Assembly: GCA_963854835.1 (NCBI GenBank)
Contig: OY978528.1
Span: 54,036,508-54,100,507 of the forward strand
Direction of reading: 5' to 3'
DNA: 64,000 nucleotides
Source: Megamerina dolium
Lineage: Eukaryota > Arthropoda > Insecta > Diptera > Megamerinidae
Below the pieces are notes generated by a model that was not told the DNA's origin, searched no databases, and worked only from the letters and a program-made list of their open reading frames with translations. Within the stretch, counting starts at the first letter, position 1. The number at the start of each line of letters is the position of its first letter. This document shows, piece by piece, positions 26,601 through 40,837 of the stretch. The translations under genes were made by a program, and so were the position numbers.

Positions 26601-29600
26601 TTTAACATATTTCGAACAAAACTTCATTTTTGTATTACAAACTTACTGTAACTTCAGAAGCAATTACTATTCTTCTATTGTTCCGAATATCATGAAATTT
26701 TGAGACTCCATCAGTTATTCGACGCATAAACATACTCTTTTTTTTTTTTAAATCTGCTTTATAACCCGCTTTGTATGTAACTTCATTTTTTAATTGTGTG
26801 ATTTTGAGTCATTACTTCACATGTTTATACAAAATTGATTTCTCTTGTAATGTCTTTCAAAATCATTATAATTTTCAATTGCACATACTTTTTAACAAAG
26901 TGAATTAAAGTTGTAAAGCAAATTAATTTGTAATTTCATAAAAATAGTATATAATTTGCAAGAACGTTTTAATCGAATTAGTGTTGGAAAAATACTTAAC
27001 TGCAACCATTTTAATAAGATATTATTTGTGCATAGAAACATTTGACTACAAGTCAAGAATGATAGGTGTAGGTATGTCACAAGTATCTACTTTACCCGTG
27101 ATAGCAAAAAATCGAATACTCATTTCCATAAGTACAACCAATTACAGAAATGTGTATTTAAAGTTTAAAATTTTTTTTTTTTATTAGCTTAGATAAATTA
27201 GATCAATTAAATATGAATTTACGTACATACATACATACGCCTTTGGGCATACATATGATAAGTAATTAAGCAAATGCATATAAAAAGCTTAAGAGAATGA
27301 AAAGAATGAAGAAAACTACTAATATACTCAAATAGGAAATGTTGAGAAATCGTTTCGTCAACGGTCAAAGTCTTTTTCGTGTGCATTGGATTTGTTGGAA
27401 ATTTCTTGGGCAAATACCACCTAAAAATTATGCATTGATATATAAGATATATTCGTTTATGTTTAATCTTACTATTACTGTGGGATATCCAGTACACTTA
27501 ATGCTTGGTCTATTTAATGTTCAAACACAAAGTGATGCTTTCAAAAATCTCGCCATTAATTTACCAGTTCTTCTATGCAGCATTAAAACGTTTATTATTT
27601 GGTGGCACCTGGATAAAGTACGTAGAGTAATGCAACTAATTGAAAAGTTGGATAAACGTGTAACTGAACAAGGCGAACAACAATATTACGTGAAATCGAT
27701 GGTACCATCTGCAATGCGTGTTCTATATTTATTCTATTTCATTTGCTTGGGTTCTGCTATAACATCAGAATTGCAATTGATTGTCATCGGAATTTTCGGT
27801 CAATGGGTTCTTATGTATCCAGCATATTTTCCATTTGATCCCTATGCATCAACAACCGGCTATATTGTTGCGCATCTCTATCAATTCTTTGGAATTTGTG
27901 GAGAAATTGTGCAGAATCTAAGTAATGACACTATTGGTGGTATGTTGTTGGTCTTATTAACTGGTCACGTACACTTGTTGGGAGAACGTGTTGCGAAAAT
28001 AGGTTACGATCGTAACAAGTCCGTGGAGCAAAATAATACCGAACTTTTGGAATGTATTATGGATCATAAGATTTTACTTGAGTATGATTTATTCTTGAAT
28101 TCAATGTGCAAACAAATAATTTGATGTGCAAATTATAAATTTTACAGATATCGCGCTACTCTTGAGGATATCATTTCAGTTTATACATTCTTTCAGATCA
28201 TTTTCTCTGGCGTCAACACCTGTGTTGTTATCGTTTATATGCTATTCTATATTAATGATTATTATTCGTACATCTATTATGGAATATTCATATTCGCTGT
28301 CCTAATGGAATTATATCCAATTTGTTATCATGGCAGTTCCATGGAGCAAGAATTTGAAAAATTAACATATTATATATTTTCGTGCAATTGGATGGATCAG
28401 AATAAGATGTTTAAACAAAATTTACGATTATTTGCAGAAGAATCATTGAGACCACGAAAGGTTTTCGCAGCTGGCGTATTCCAGATCAATTTAAATGTAT
28501 TTTTTGAGACATGTCGTTTCGCATATTCCATCTTTACCGTCGTAATGCGTATGAAATAAATACGTCAAAATAGGTTAATAAAAATTATACGCAAAATATT
28601 CACATCTATACCGGCATAACACAAATCTTGAATATGCAATATACGAGGGCGGATTGATAAATAAGCTACCTAAGTACGAAAAAGGCAGCATAAACACAAA
28701 AACTTTTTTTTTTTTTTGAAATTGCGATCTGTTAAACGTCAGCTGTTAAAATTTCACCCAAATTCATTGATTAGTTTATTTGTTGTAGTCGTTTGAAGTA
28801 ACCAACTTTTGTGTTTCTTGAAAAATGGAAAAATGTGAATTTCGTGCAGTGATTTAACACTATTATTTGAAAGCGAAAACGGCGAAAGAGACAAAAGAAA
28901 AGCTCGATAATTCTGCGGTGAGTCTGCTCCGTCAGATTACAACAATACCAAAGGCCAAAAGAGCTGGTTACTGAAGAAAATATCAAGAAAATCCTTGATA
29001 TCGTTATGAATGATCGCCGAGTCAAGTTGCGTGAGATTGTTGAAATGGTAAACATCTCATATGAACGTGTGTTCAACATTTTGCATAAACATTTGCATAT
29101 GAAAAAGCTATCGGCAAGATGGGTGCCGCGTTTGCTCAGTGTCGAACAAAAACGAGTTCGAGAGACCACTTCACAGCGGTGTTTGGACATGATAAAGCGT
29201 AATCCTGTTGATTTTTGGCGTAGGTTAATAACTGTTGATGAAACGTGGGTCCACCACTACACACCTGAAACCAAAAATCAATCGAAACAATGGGTGGAAG
29301 TTGGTGGAAGTGCTCCGAAGAAGGCGAAGGCAGTGAAATCGGCTGGCAAGGTTATGGCCACTGTATTTTTGGATGCACTCGGAATATTGCTTATCGATTA
29401 TCTTGAAAAATGATCCACAATCACAGGAAAGTATTATCGTGCATTATTGGATCAATTGAATGATGCAAACGCTTTTTCTTCAAGACAACGCACCGGTTCA
29501 CACAGCATTATATACGATGCTATATTTACGTGAAATACACTTCGAATTGGTTGATCATCCACCTTATAGTCAAGATTTAGCTCCTAATGACTTCTTCCTG

Positions 29601-32600
29601 TTTCCAAATTTGAAAAAATGGTTAGCAGGAAAAAGGTTCAGCTCAAACGAAGAAGTGATCCCGAAATCGTATTATTCAGATGGTATAAAAAAGTTGGAAT
29701 ATCGCCTTACTAAGTATGTCGAAGTAAAAGGAAATAAATGGTTTTTGATAAATGTTTTTTTCCAACTTAGGTAGCTTCATTATCAATCCGCCCTCGTATA
29801 TCAAGTAGTCCTTTCCCAATATATGTACTAATGGAATTCTGTTCAATTGCATCACTATTTATGTACATTTAGTCAATTTGAGCAACATAATTTGAAGATT
29901 GAATAATTTTTTAAAAGAGCCGTATATTTCAGTTGCTTATCAGTTTATTTCTCTATTTTCTAATGGAATTTAATAAATTCAATTGTGCCATTCTGTATCT
30001 ACTTTTAAGGTAATTTGACTTGTTCAATTTCAGTTGGTTATCAAATTATGTTCAAACTTGTACATCTATTAAATTTAATACTGAGATCCAAGGTATTATT
30101 CTAATATATGATAGTAAAATTACGATGATTCTACAGAATGTATTATCCATTTTGTGATGGATAGAATCTGGAAAGTGAATGCACAATTCACAAAACACAA
30201 GGTCTGTTAGAGGATATGAGCCCTATAGCTGATACCTCTGCGGACCAACCACAAGTGTTACGGGCACTGCGACCAAACGAGATCTTTTGTACCCAAGCCC
30301 GTTTACGACACTAGAATTTCCTCTAGCTTTTTAATGAAGGATAGAATTGATCTTGTCGAACTTTTGATGATCGAAGCTGGTGTTGGGAAACTCAGCTGAA
30401 AGTGTTTGAGGCGTAGTCTGGCCAGGGCCGGACATTCGCAAAGGATGTGGATTGATGTTTCATCTTCCTCCACACAGAGTCTACACTCCGTGTCAGAGGA
30501 TAGTCCCATTTTGTGAAGGTGGTATTTCAACCAGTTATGTCCTGAGAGATAGCCGGTTATTAGACTATTAGCTGTCCATTGTAGAAGGTATTTGTCATGG
30601 TAATGCTTTTCTGTCATAGCTGTGGTCGATGCCCAGCTTATACCGCAGTAAGGTTAAGGGCCCGTCAGTGGAGACGACGAGCCAGCTCTCGCTAGTTCGT
30701 CCGCCACTTCATTGCCCTCAATTCCTTTGTGCTCCAGTACCCAACATAATGTGACCTTGTTTCGTTAGAGAGTTTTTATGGGTTATGGAGCATTCGATGA
30801 CTAGTTTTGACGAAGACTCCCAAGAGGAGAGAGATGATGGCAGCTTGGCTGTCTGAGCAAATAAGAATGCGCGGTCCTTTGAGCCCCTTGTCATGTATAT
30901 GACGTGCACAAAGTTCTATGGCATGTATTTCTGTTTGGAAGACAGTTGGCCTCGAGCCCATTGCCACAGATATGCGGGTATTAGGACCGTATATCCCGGC
31001 GCCTGTACCTTCATCTGTCGATCCGCCTGTGAACCAAACATAATTATGTTTTGAGGGTATTAAGCTGTTATTCGTTTTCCATTCCAGTCTGTCTGGGATG
31101 ATTGTGGAGAAGCACCTGCGATAGCGTAGTTTTTGAGGCATGGAATCTGAGATAGAACATATTTCTATATTTGGTATATTTTTGATGATTGTTTCGTGTC
31201 CACTTGAACTCGAAGTTGAACTGTGGAAAAGGTTCATGCGAATGGCACTGATTGCTGCTGATTTTTGAATATGAATGTTAAGCGGTAGGAGTCCTACCAG
31301 AGCCTCTATTTTCAGCCGTGGGACAAGATATCACAGCCGCAGTTAGAGATAGACACGCCAGTCAGTCTTTGAAGTGAAGTTTATTGCATTCACGGATTGC
31401 TCATATTTTGTTAACTTTTCTTGCGTTAATTGAACCATAAAAATCTCATAAGAATCATCTCATTTTTAAGCAGAGAGCACTTGAAAATGTGGCAACGATG
31501 TTCCGCTGGTCAATTTTGACGCTATTTAAAACTTTCACAAGCGGACTCTAGTTCTACATAAAAACTTTTTTGGATCAAAATTATCTTTCAGAATTCACCA
31601 TTGGTTTGTGAGTTGTCAATCACAAAACTTATTCTATATACAGAGTGGAGTGTATTAACTTCCAAAAATTATGCACTTTTTCGACAAACAAAACCTTATA
31701 TTAGCACTTTGTTCGATGCTCATTTTTTTATATCACAAACTTGCCGTCAGATGCAATTATTCCGCTTCAAATCGTCAAAATTTCATGAATACATCGGTGA
31801 AGGATCTGTCGTTCCATTACATACACAAGCACTGGCCTCACTAAAAATAACTATTTTTTAGAAAGTCCTGTTCACTTTAGTACACACCTTATACGTATGC
31901 AGTTAAATAATGTGAACGTGCATCTTTTAACTGTGCAACTTTCAGCGACTACTTTACAAGTTCAGATAATATTAATTAGAATTGTAATGTCTTTCAAAAT
32001 CATTATTTTAATTTGTTAATTGTAGTTACATACTTTTTGAAAAGTGAATTAAAGTTTTAAGCAATTTTATAAAAAAAAAAGAATTACATTTGCAAGAAAT
32101 TTTTAATTGAATTAGAATTGGTGAAATATGCCACCATTTCAATAAGTGGTGGTGGGTGGGGACGGGTGGTAGTAAATAATTTATAAGTGATAAACAAATT
32201 GAATACTCATTTCTATAGACATAAGCATTGTGATAATCGTATATGCAACAATAATTTGTATAGAAAGTTGGAAACTTTTTTTAATTAGCTTAGATAAAGT
32301 ATCCAATTAGACACGAACTTTTGTGTGCATGTACATTAAGGCGGATCAAATTTTATGGAGCAAAATTTTCAAAATCTATTTCAACGAGAAATAAAAAAAT
32401 AAAAATAAATATGTGGCACTTAAAGCCCCGAAGGGCTCATTGGCCGAGCTTGTCTTCCATTACTGTTGTGCGTGTTAAATTTTGGACAGTACTAGAAGGG
32501 ACCTACTTATTTTAGCCGGTTCCGAACGGCAGAACCCGTGTGACATCACTTTTTCTGAGCTTTGTCACAGAGTTCTTTTAGAAGCATTTTCATGGCAAGT

Positions 32601-35600
32601 TCTTACTGTCGGAAGAATTGACAATTGCTTGACGACAGGTGGGTACTGTTCGAAAGAAAAATCTTTTCGATATTAAATTTGTTATGCATCAGCCGGGGAT
32701 TGAACCACGACCTACAGATCAGAAGGCCAACACACTAACCACTGAGCTACGCCACCCACGAGAAATATAAAACATGAATAATTTCAACATTGTAGGAGAC
32801 GATTCCTAAGAGGTGAGATAGAGCAAACGTTTGCAGGAAATATTGGCGAGTATGGGCGAGACCTGAGTCGCAACTTTCTTAGGATATTTGAAAATTAACC
32901 TTGAGCCATCCCCTACGTGTGTGTCGTCGACACAATTTATCGTATTTACGAAAATAGGCTCTATATGAGGCAGTGTTTTATTTTTTCCTTACGGTGTACA
33001 AAAAAGCTATTTACAGGCGCAGGGGAGGTAGGCGGATCAAAATTTAGAAATTGTTTTTGCTTTGTTTCGGAAGATATGTTTGAATTTATCAAACATTTAT
33101 GTTTTTCGCTGAGACGGGATGTTGAAAAAAAATTTGACCTTCCTTAATATACATAAGGCGAGTAATTAAACAAATGCATATAAAAAGCTCAAGAGCATCA
33201 AGATGGCTATTACATTCGGTAAGGAAATTCTGTTAACTAGTTGAAAATATTAAAAAAAAAAAAAAAGAAGAAATACACAAAGGCAATGTTAAAAAATCGT
33301 GTCGTCAATGGCCAACGACTTTTTCGGGTTCATTGGATTTGTTGGAAAGTTCTGGGACAAATTCCTCCTAAAAATAATTCATTCATATATAAGACATATT
33401 CGTTTATATTAAATCTTATGATTACTGTGGGTTATCCAACACATTTAATGCTTGGGCTAATCAATATTCAAACACAAAGCGATATTTTCAAGAATCTTGC
33501 CATTAATTTACCAGTTTTAGTATGCAGCATTAAAACATTTATTATCTGGTGGCAACTGAATAAGGTACGTAAAGTAATGAAATTACTTGAAAAGTTGGAT
33601 AAGCGAGTAATTGAACAAGACGAACAGCAATATTATGAGAAAACGATGGTGCCATCTGCAATGCGTGTTCTATATTTATTCTATTTCATTTGCTTGGGTT
33701 CTGCTATAACTTCAGAAGTTCAGTTGATTATTATTGGCATTTTTCGTCAATGGCTTCTTATGTATCCAGCATATTTTCCATTTGATCCCTATGCAACAAC
33801 ACTGAGCTATATTGCTGCACACGTCTATCAATTCTTTGGCATATGTATAGAAATTCTACAAAATTTAACTAACGACACTGTCGGTGGAATGTTATTGGTA
33901 TTATTAACTGGTCATGTACATTTGTTGGGGAAACGTGTTGCAAAAATAGGTTACGATCGTAACAAGTCATCGGAGCAAAATAATACCGAACTTTTGGAAT
34001 GTATTATGGATCATAAGCTTTTACTTGAGTATGATGCAGATTTATTCTATGCAAACAATTTTTAAACCAAGTTATACATTATATCTTACAGATATCGTGC
34101 CATCCTTCAGGATCTCATTTCGTTATACACATTTTTTCAGATCATATTCTCTGGCGTCAATACTTGTGTTGTTACGGTTTATATGATATTTTATATAAAT
34201 GATTATTATTCGTACATCTATTATGGAATATTCATATTCGCTGTTCTAATGGAATTATATCCAATTTGTTATCATGGCAGTTCCATGGAAAATGAATTTG
34301 AAAAATTAACATATTATATATTCTCGTGCAATTGGATCGATCAGAAACGGGTGTTTAAACAAAATTTACGATTATTTGCAGAAGAATCATTGAGACCACG
34401 AAATGTTTTAGCAGCTGGTGTATTCCGCATCAATATGAATGTGTTCTTTGAAACATGTCGTTTCGCATATTCCATCTTTGCCATTATAATTCGTATGAAA
34501 TAAGTATAAGTGCAAGTATAAAAACTTTTTGCAAAATATTCAGAGAAATAAATGATACAACACAAATATGTATTGTAACTTAGATATATCTACAAATAAA
34601 GGCTAAACACTTGTGACATTCTCACGCTGCATCTATCTGAGTAAAATAAAAAAGAAAATATGTGGCATTTAAAGCCCCGAAGGGATTTTTGGTCGAGCTT
34701 CTCTTCCATTACTGTTGTGCGTGTTAAATTTTGGACAGTATTAGAATTAAATTGTTATGAAAGCATTTGATTATTCGGATGTCATGGTAAAATTAGAATT
34801 AAAATTAAGTAGTGGACAGGATATACCCTAGGCACTCAGTAGACCATTGTGCCAAAGCCCTAAAGAGGAAGACTTGAAGAGATAATAGTATAGAAAGAAC
34901 AGAGGAAAGAACTTCTTAGTTTCTTGATGAATCCAAGAAGTTCGGGTAGAGAAAGCGCGAGATTTTCATTCATTCTCATAACATAACCAAAACTTTGGTT
35001 CTGGATACATATATGTATCCGAAGAATCCACATTTTATATTCTTGGAATCCATATAAGATGTATGATACAATGATATTAAACTTCAGCTTACTCCCTCAG
35101 CATCTTAGAAGAGTTGGTAGGGTTCACAAGGCTGTTGATCGCAGCCTGATTGTCATTGCAAATGCTAATGTGCCTCTCAAGCAACAAGATTCCTCGATGA
35201 GCCAGCAAGCCATCTTGAGTATGGCGAAATCTTTTGATAGAAAGATTGCCGCCATGCCCCCGATGGGAAAAGAGTAGCCAGCTTTAGGCAAGAGTTACAA
35301 CGTTCAAAAACTTTTTAGAGGCCAAAGCACACCTTGCGTGGGAATCTCAGTGGCTCTTGTGATGTCTCTCACGGAAGCCTTAAATATGATGTCACATATT
35401 CTTTCTAATGACCTTCATAATAGCAGTTTCAGTGCTTGATTCTCAACGAAGATTTTTTTTTTAAATTTACGTTTATTGAACCATACTTAAAAAGCTTTTA
35501 CAATTGTAAGTTCTTAAAACTAGATAGACATGCGAGGTATGCATCAATATACAAAAATAAATATAATTGTTAAATTCAAAAAAAGAAAAAAGAAATGTAT

Positions 35601-35988
35601 TACAAATCTCTTATTGATTTTCTTTTCAATATTAAAAATGAGGTTGAAGGGGACATTAGGTTTAATTCCAAATTATTTGAATGTGTTTCAATACGGTGCC
35701 GGTATTTAATAGTAAATGATATGATTTCACCTTTAATATACGGAATATTTAGTTCACAATGTAGCTGAGCGTTCGTTAAATAAATAGAATAATAAATATA
35801 AATAGCTTTCCAAAAACATCGATAACATGAAGAAAAACTCTGGACTTAGTTAAATAAATCTATACTGAGGGATAAATAATAATGTTGACAAAAAGTTTGT
35901 TTTCTTTATTTATTAGTATATCTACATTAGGGGAAAAAAAGTAAAAACCTTACGAATTATACAAGTATATATATTATTATATATATAA

Positions 35989-36058
<70 letters not shown>

Positions 36059-39000
36059 AGGTGTACAAGATTAAATCCGCTGTTTGCTCGTAAATGGCGT
36101 TAGTGAGCATATTGAGCTATTATCGACTTTTTTTATGAGTTCGACATCTGTTTACATCAATTAGTAACATCATCAGTGTTTTCATACAACTACATACATT
36201 TTCCTCGTATAATCATGTTTAGTTTCGTGCCAGAAAAAGAGCACATGTGGGAAGCTCTACTTTTTTGCTTCAGTTTGAAGAAATCTGCTGCTGAGTCGCA
36301 TCGAATGCTTGTGGAGGCCTATGGTGACAGTGCGCTATCGGAAACCACTTGCAGAGACTGCTTTCGTCGGTTCAAAGAAGGCCATTTTGACTTGAGTCAA
36401 AACAGACCCAGAAAAGTTGAGGACCATGATTTGCAGGCTCTTTTGGATGAGGACGACACCCAATCGCAAAAAATGCTTGCCGAACAGTTTTGTGTTACTC
36501 AACAAGCCATTTCCATACGTTTACGAGCCATGGGAAGGTTCAAAAATTTGGAAAATGGGTACCCCATGAATTGAACGATAGAAAAAATTCGTAAAATAGC
36601 AAATTAAGACAATTATTTTTACTCTCACATACTGTTTAGCTGATAGTTTAGCTCCTTTTTGGGAATCAAGAGATATCCGCTAGTGTTTTCTTATTCTTAG
36701 TGCGACCATGAATGTTAAATGTCATTCATTTGGTCTTTGTTAGTGTCTATGCCAGAGTAAAAATCGTACAACTGCCGGTATATTTTGGGGTCAATTGGGT
36801 GAATGGGTTGAGTTGGCCATCTGGCATCACCATGTATGACAGCTCTTCCCATTCCGCTATTCACACTCCTTTCTTTTCTTTCTCGTACCATCTCTCTATC
36901 TCTTCTAATTTGCATTTATTTTCTCCCACTCTCTATCTCTCTCTCTCTACTCTACTCTCTGCACTCATCTCTGATAATCCTGTATCTGAGGTAATATAAA
37001 TTATTCGAAACATTTTTGATTTTCTAATAATAATAATAAAATACCGTTATTAAATATTCCTTTTTTTCATTAATATTTAATGCAAATAACACTTGAAGGG
37101 CCTTTTAATAGTGACAATTTACTTAATTAGTTTCCTTTCCAGTAATAATGACAATTATACCCTATAGTTGATTATATTCAATTTATATATCTTTTTGTTA
37201 CATTATAGATAATATAATTTTGTATTGAATGATTAATTTAAAAACAAACAAAAATTCATAATTCTAAAGCTAAAGATAATCACCTACATTTTGGAGAAAT
37301 CATGTGTCAAGAAGACGATATTAAATTTTTGAGAGCCTGATATAATTTTATTTGTATTTTAGAAATATTTTTTGGACAATTTTTGGTGACAGCAAGAAAT
37401 TCATCATAAAAATCTTGTTAGAGTGAAATTTACTATGCACAGTATGAAGTTTTTAATAAAGGTGTGCGAGCGTTTATTTAAATAATCTGATTAAACGAAA
37501 TAATCAATTATTAAATTATTCAAGAAAACTTTTATTTTTAGTTTTTCTCTGTTTTATAAATAAAAACTTAAAATTCAGTTTAATGTTTGTACCCTTGAAA
37601 ATCTGCCTAATTAACCAAAATTATGATTGATAATTGATTAATCAGATTATTCGATTAAACAATTAACTTAATCCTAATTTTTAAGTAAAAACAAAAGCGA
37701 AAGTTCATCGAATATATGAATTTTAACCTAGGACAGAATTGGAATATACTCAAAAACTAGCTGGGGTTTAGTATATCTTCTGGTTCTTTGGTTTTCAGAG
37801 AAATTGGCAAAAATCATATATTTTTACGGATTCCTTAAAATTAAAAAATCGACGGAATAAATTTTTATGCAAGTAAATCGAGAGGAATTTCATTATATTG
37901 GGAATATTAAAAAAAAAAAGTTTTCTATCAATTTTAAAATATTAAAAATATTCTAATTACCAATATCTAAATGTAAGATGCTACCTGTGTCGGTTACTAC
38001 CAACAAAAATTGACAAATTTCAATTTTCAACACGTTAGTCCAACACATTAAAAATGTCTAAGCATTAATGTCGCACTATTACGAGCAAATAAAACAACAT
38101 GTACTTGGAAAAAATTGATCATTGAGCTAGTAATCCGGGGTAAATACATATTAAACAGGAAACCATGTCTTCAGTTATTGATGGTGGTAGTGTTTTTCGA
38201 ACGCATTGGATTATTTGGAGCATTTTGGGAGAAATTCCACCGAAAAAATATACACTCTTCTATAACATTTATTCGATTGGCATTAATGTTTTAATAACTC
38301 TGGGACTTCCGATTCACTTAATGGGCGGTGTATTTATAACTGAGAGGAATTCTGATTTGTTCAAAAACATCGCAATCGGTATCACTAGTATCGTGTGTAG
38401 TATTAAAACGATTCTTGTGTGGAAAAATCTGAACAAAATTAATAAACTCATTCAAATCATACAGAAAATGGATCAACGTATTTTACAGCCAATCGATATT
38501 AAATATTATAATAATAATATAACATCTGCTGCCCTGCGAATTTTTCGTACATTTTCCATCATGGTTATGGGTCTTATATTCTTCTCGGAATCAACGGTTC
38601 TTGTTACCGGCTATCTTCGTGAATGGCGTCTAATGTATTCGGGTTATGTTCCATATATCGATCCTTACGCTTCGCTAAGGATATATATTTTCGTACATAT
38701 CTATCAGCTGTTCGGTTTCATTATGCAGATTGGGCAAAATTTAGCAAACGATACATTTGGAGCAATGGCCCTATCAATTCTATCGGGACATGCTCGTTTG
38801 TTAACTATGCGTATATCGAGAATTGGATATGACCAAGACAAATCGCCAACTCAGAATAATATTGAACTCGTGGAGTGCATAAAGGATCACAAGGACTTAC
38901 TAGAGTACATACTTATAGTATATTGCATAATAAATATTCATGCAGCTAACCAAGTTTACAACAATACTACTACTACATACATAAAATTCTCTTTTATAGG

Positions 39001-40797
39001 TTGCGTCAACTCATAGCGGATGTATTGTCATTTGTTATGTTTTTGCAGATAATTATGGTTGGAGCCATTTTGTGTCTTGTAATCATTTGCATAGTTTTCT
39101 TTGTGGACGATGTATTCGCATATATATATTACATTCTCTATTTGCTTGCATTGCCCATGGAATTGTTTCCCTGCTGTTATTATGGTAGCTCATTTCAACT
39201 GGAATTAGAAATGCTAACTTATTCCCTTTTCGCATGCAATTGGATGGATCAAAGTGCTGAGTTTAAACAAAATTTACGTATATTCGTCGAACAGACCCTA
39301 CGACCAATACCATTATATGCTGGTAATATATTACACATAAATATGGATTCATTTTTTCGAACCTGTAGGAATGCTTATTCCTTATATGCGGTTATAAGTC
39401 AGATAAAGTAATTGTCAAATCAATACCACCATCTTCACACTGAAGCAAAAAAATAAAATTTGCATGGCAAGCAAGTCGGAAAATGATATTATTGTCTTCC
39501 GACTACCACTTTTCAGATCTTTGTAGTGTCACTTGGCTGATCAACGTTTCTTCAAAGTTCAAGATGTGCGAAAAAGGCTCTTTAATGAATTTTCCTAGAA
39601 ATCATGAAGTTTTATTTCTCAAAAGTATTCATAATCTCCCCGATAAAAAGTAAGATACCATAGATAGTGATGATCAACATTTTGATTATTAAACTTTGTA
39701 ATAAATATGTTTTCAATAAAGCTGAATTTCAACAAAATTTCTCTTTGTACTTACATTAATTATTTTGTGAGTAAAGTTCATAGGCAATCTGCTTGAAAGA
39801 CCTTCAAGGTTCAAACCAACACGTAACACATTCAAAATATGCTTGTTAAGTTCACGTTTATGTTCAATATACGCGTCTCGTACAAAAATATTTTTCATAT
39901 TAAAAAATTTCCTCAGTGAAAGTATATCACTGTAAAGTGACGTCACAAATATACATATGTAAAAATATTGCAACAATAAATCTGCATTGTAATCATATAC
40001 TGGATTCTTTCTTTAACATTTCGATTTATCTTGGATCTTTTTCAGTGTGTGTTGCATGATTGTATCAATTTTTACTTGATTTTCACTTTACTCCTTCTTT
40101 TTTTACTACAATATATTTATTGCATAATACTCGTATGTATGAATGTAAACAATAGCAGTAGAGCAGTAGTAGCAAAAATTCAATGCAGGAGGTCGTCATT
40201 GTCAATTGATTAAGTAAATAAATGAGAAATAAACATTCTTATGTAAAAATTTATGCACGTACAAATATGTACTCGTACATACGCTATGATTACAAGATAA
40301 ATAAGAGATGATGACTAAGGCAAGTTTGCCCTTGTGAAGCCATTGGTAAACATACAAGTATTTATAAGTGTAGAGCAGATGACAAAATGCTCACGTTGCC
40401 ATAAAATGCCAACAAAATTGTTATGGAACTATGCGCTAACGTCATGTAATGCATAAATATGTGATATTCTAAATGTATTATTATTTATAGTTTTATTACA
40501 TTTGAATGTACCTGAATTTACTAAATCATATATTGAAAGTAGTATAAGTCCATATGTGGAAAAATGGAATTAGTCAATGGCATTTTTTCTTAGTAATTGT
40601 AATAATTGTATTATTTTGAGAGTATTACTCATTAGTTTTTCTTTTTTCAACAAATTGATTTATATAACTTAGAAAAAAACAACGCTCATATCCATACTAA
40701 CACTGCATTTCCTCTTCTATTTAACGGTGCATTCAGCTTTCGCATGCATATTAGTCATAATAATAAAAATTTCAACAAAAGCTGCTTTATCTCCTTT

Positions 40798-40837
<40 letters not shown>

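Noticed and set aside
32690..32759. Possible tRNA gene (A and B boxes)
   Set aside because: No proper acceptor-stem pairing could be drawn and the same head with the same unrelated body recurs at 56730, so it is a SINE head.
33241..33285. Lys-rich N-terminal extension of receptor 2
   Set aside because: There is no ATG at 33241 (TTG), and the paralogue starts at the position matching ATG 33286.
40799..40830. TA repeat near 40.8 kb as a possible mariner footprint
   Set aside because: No inverted repeat or transposase remnant next to it.
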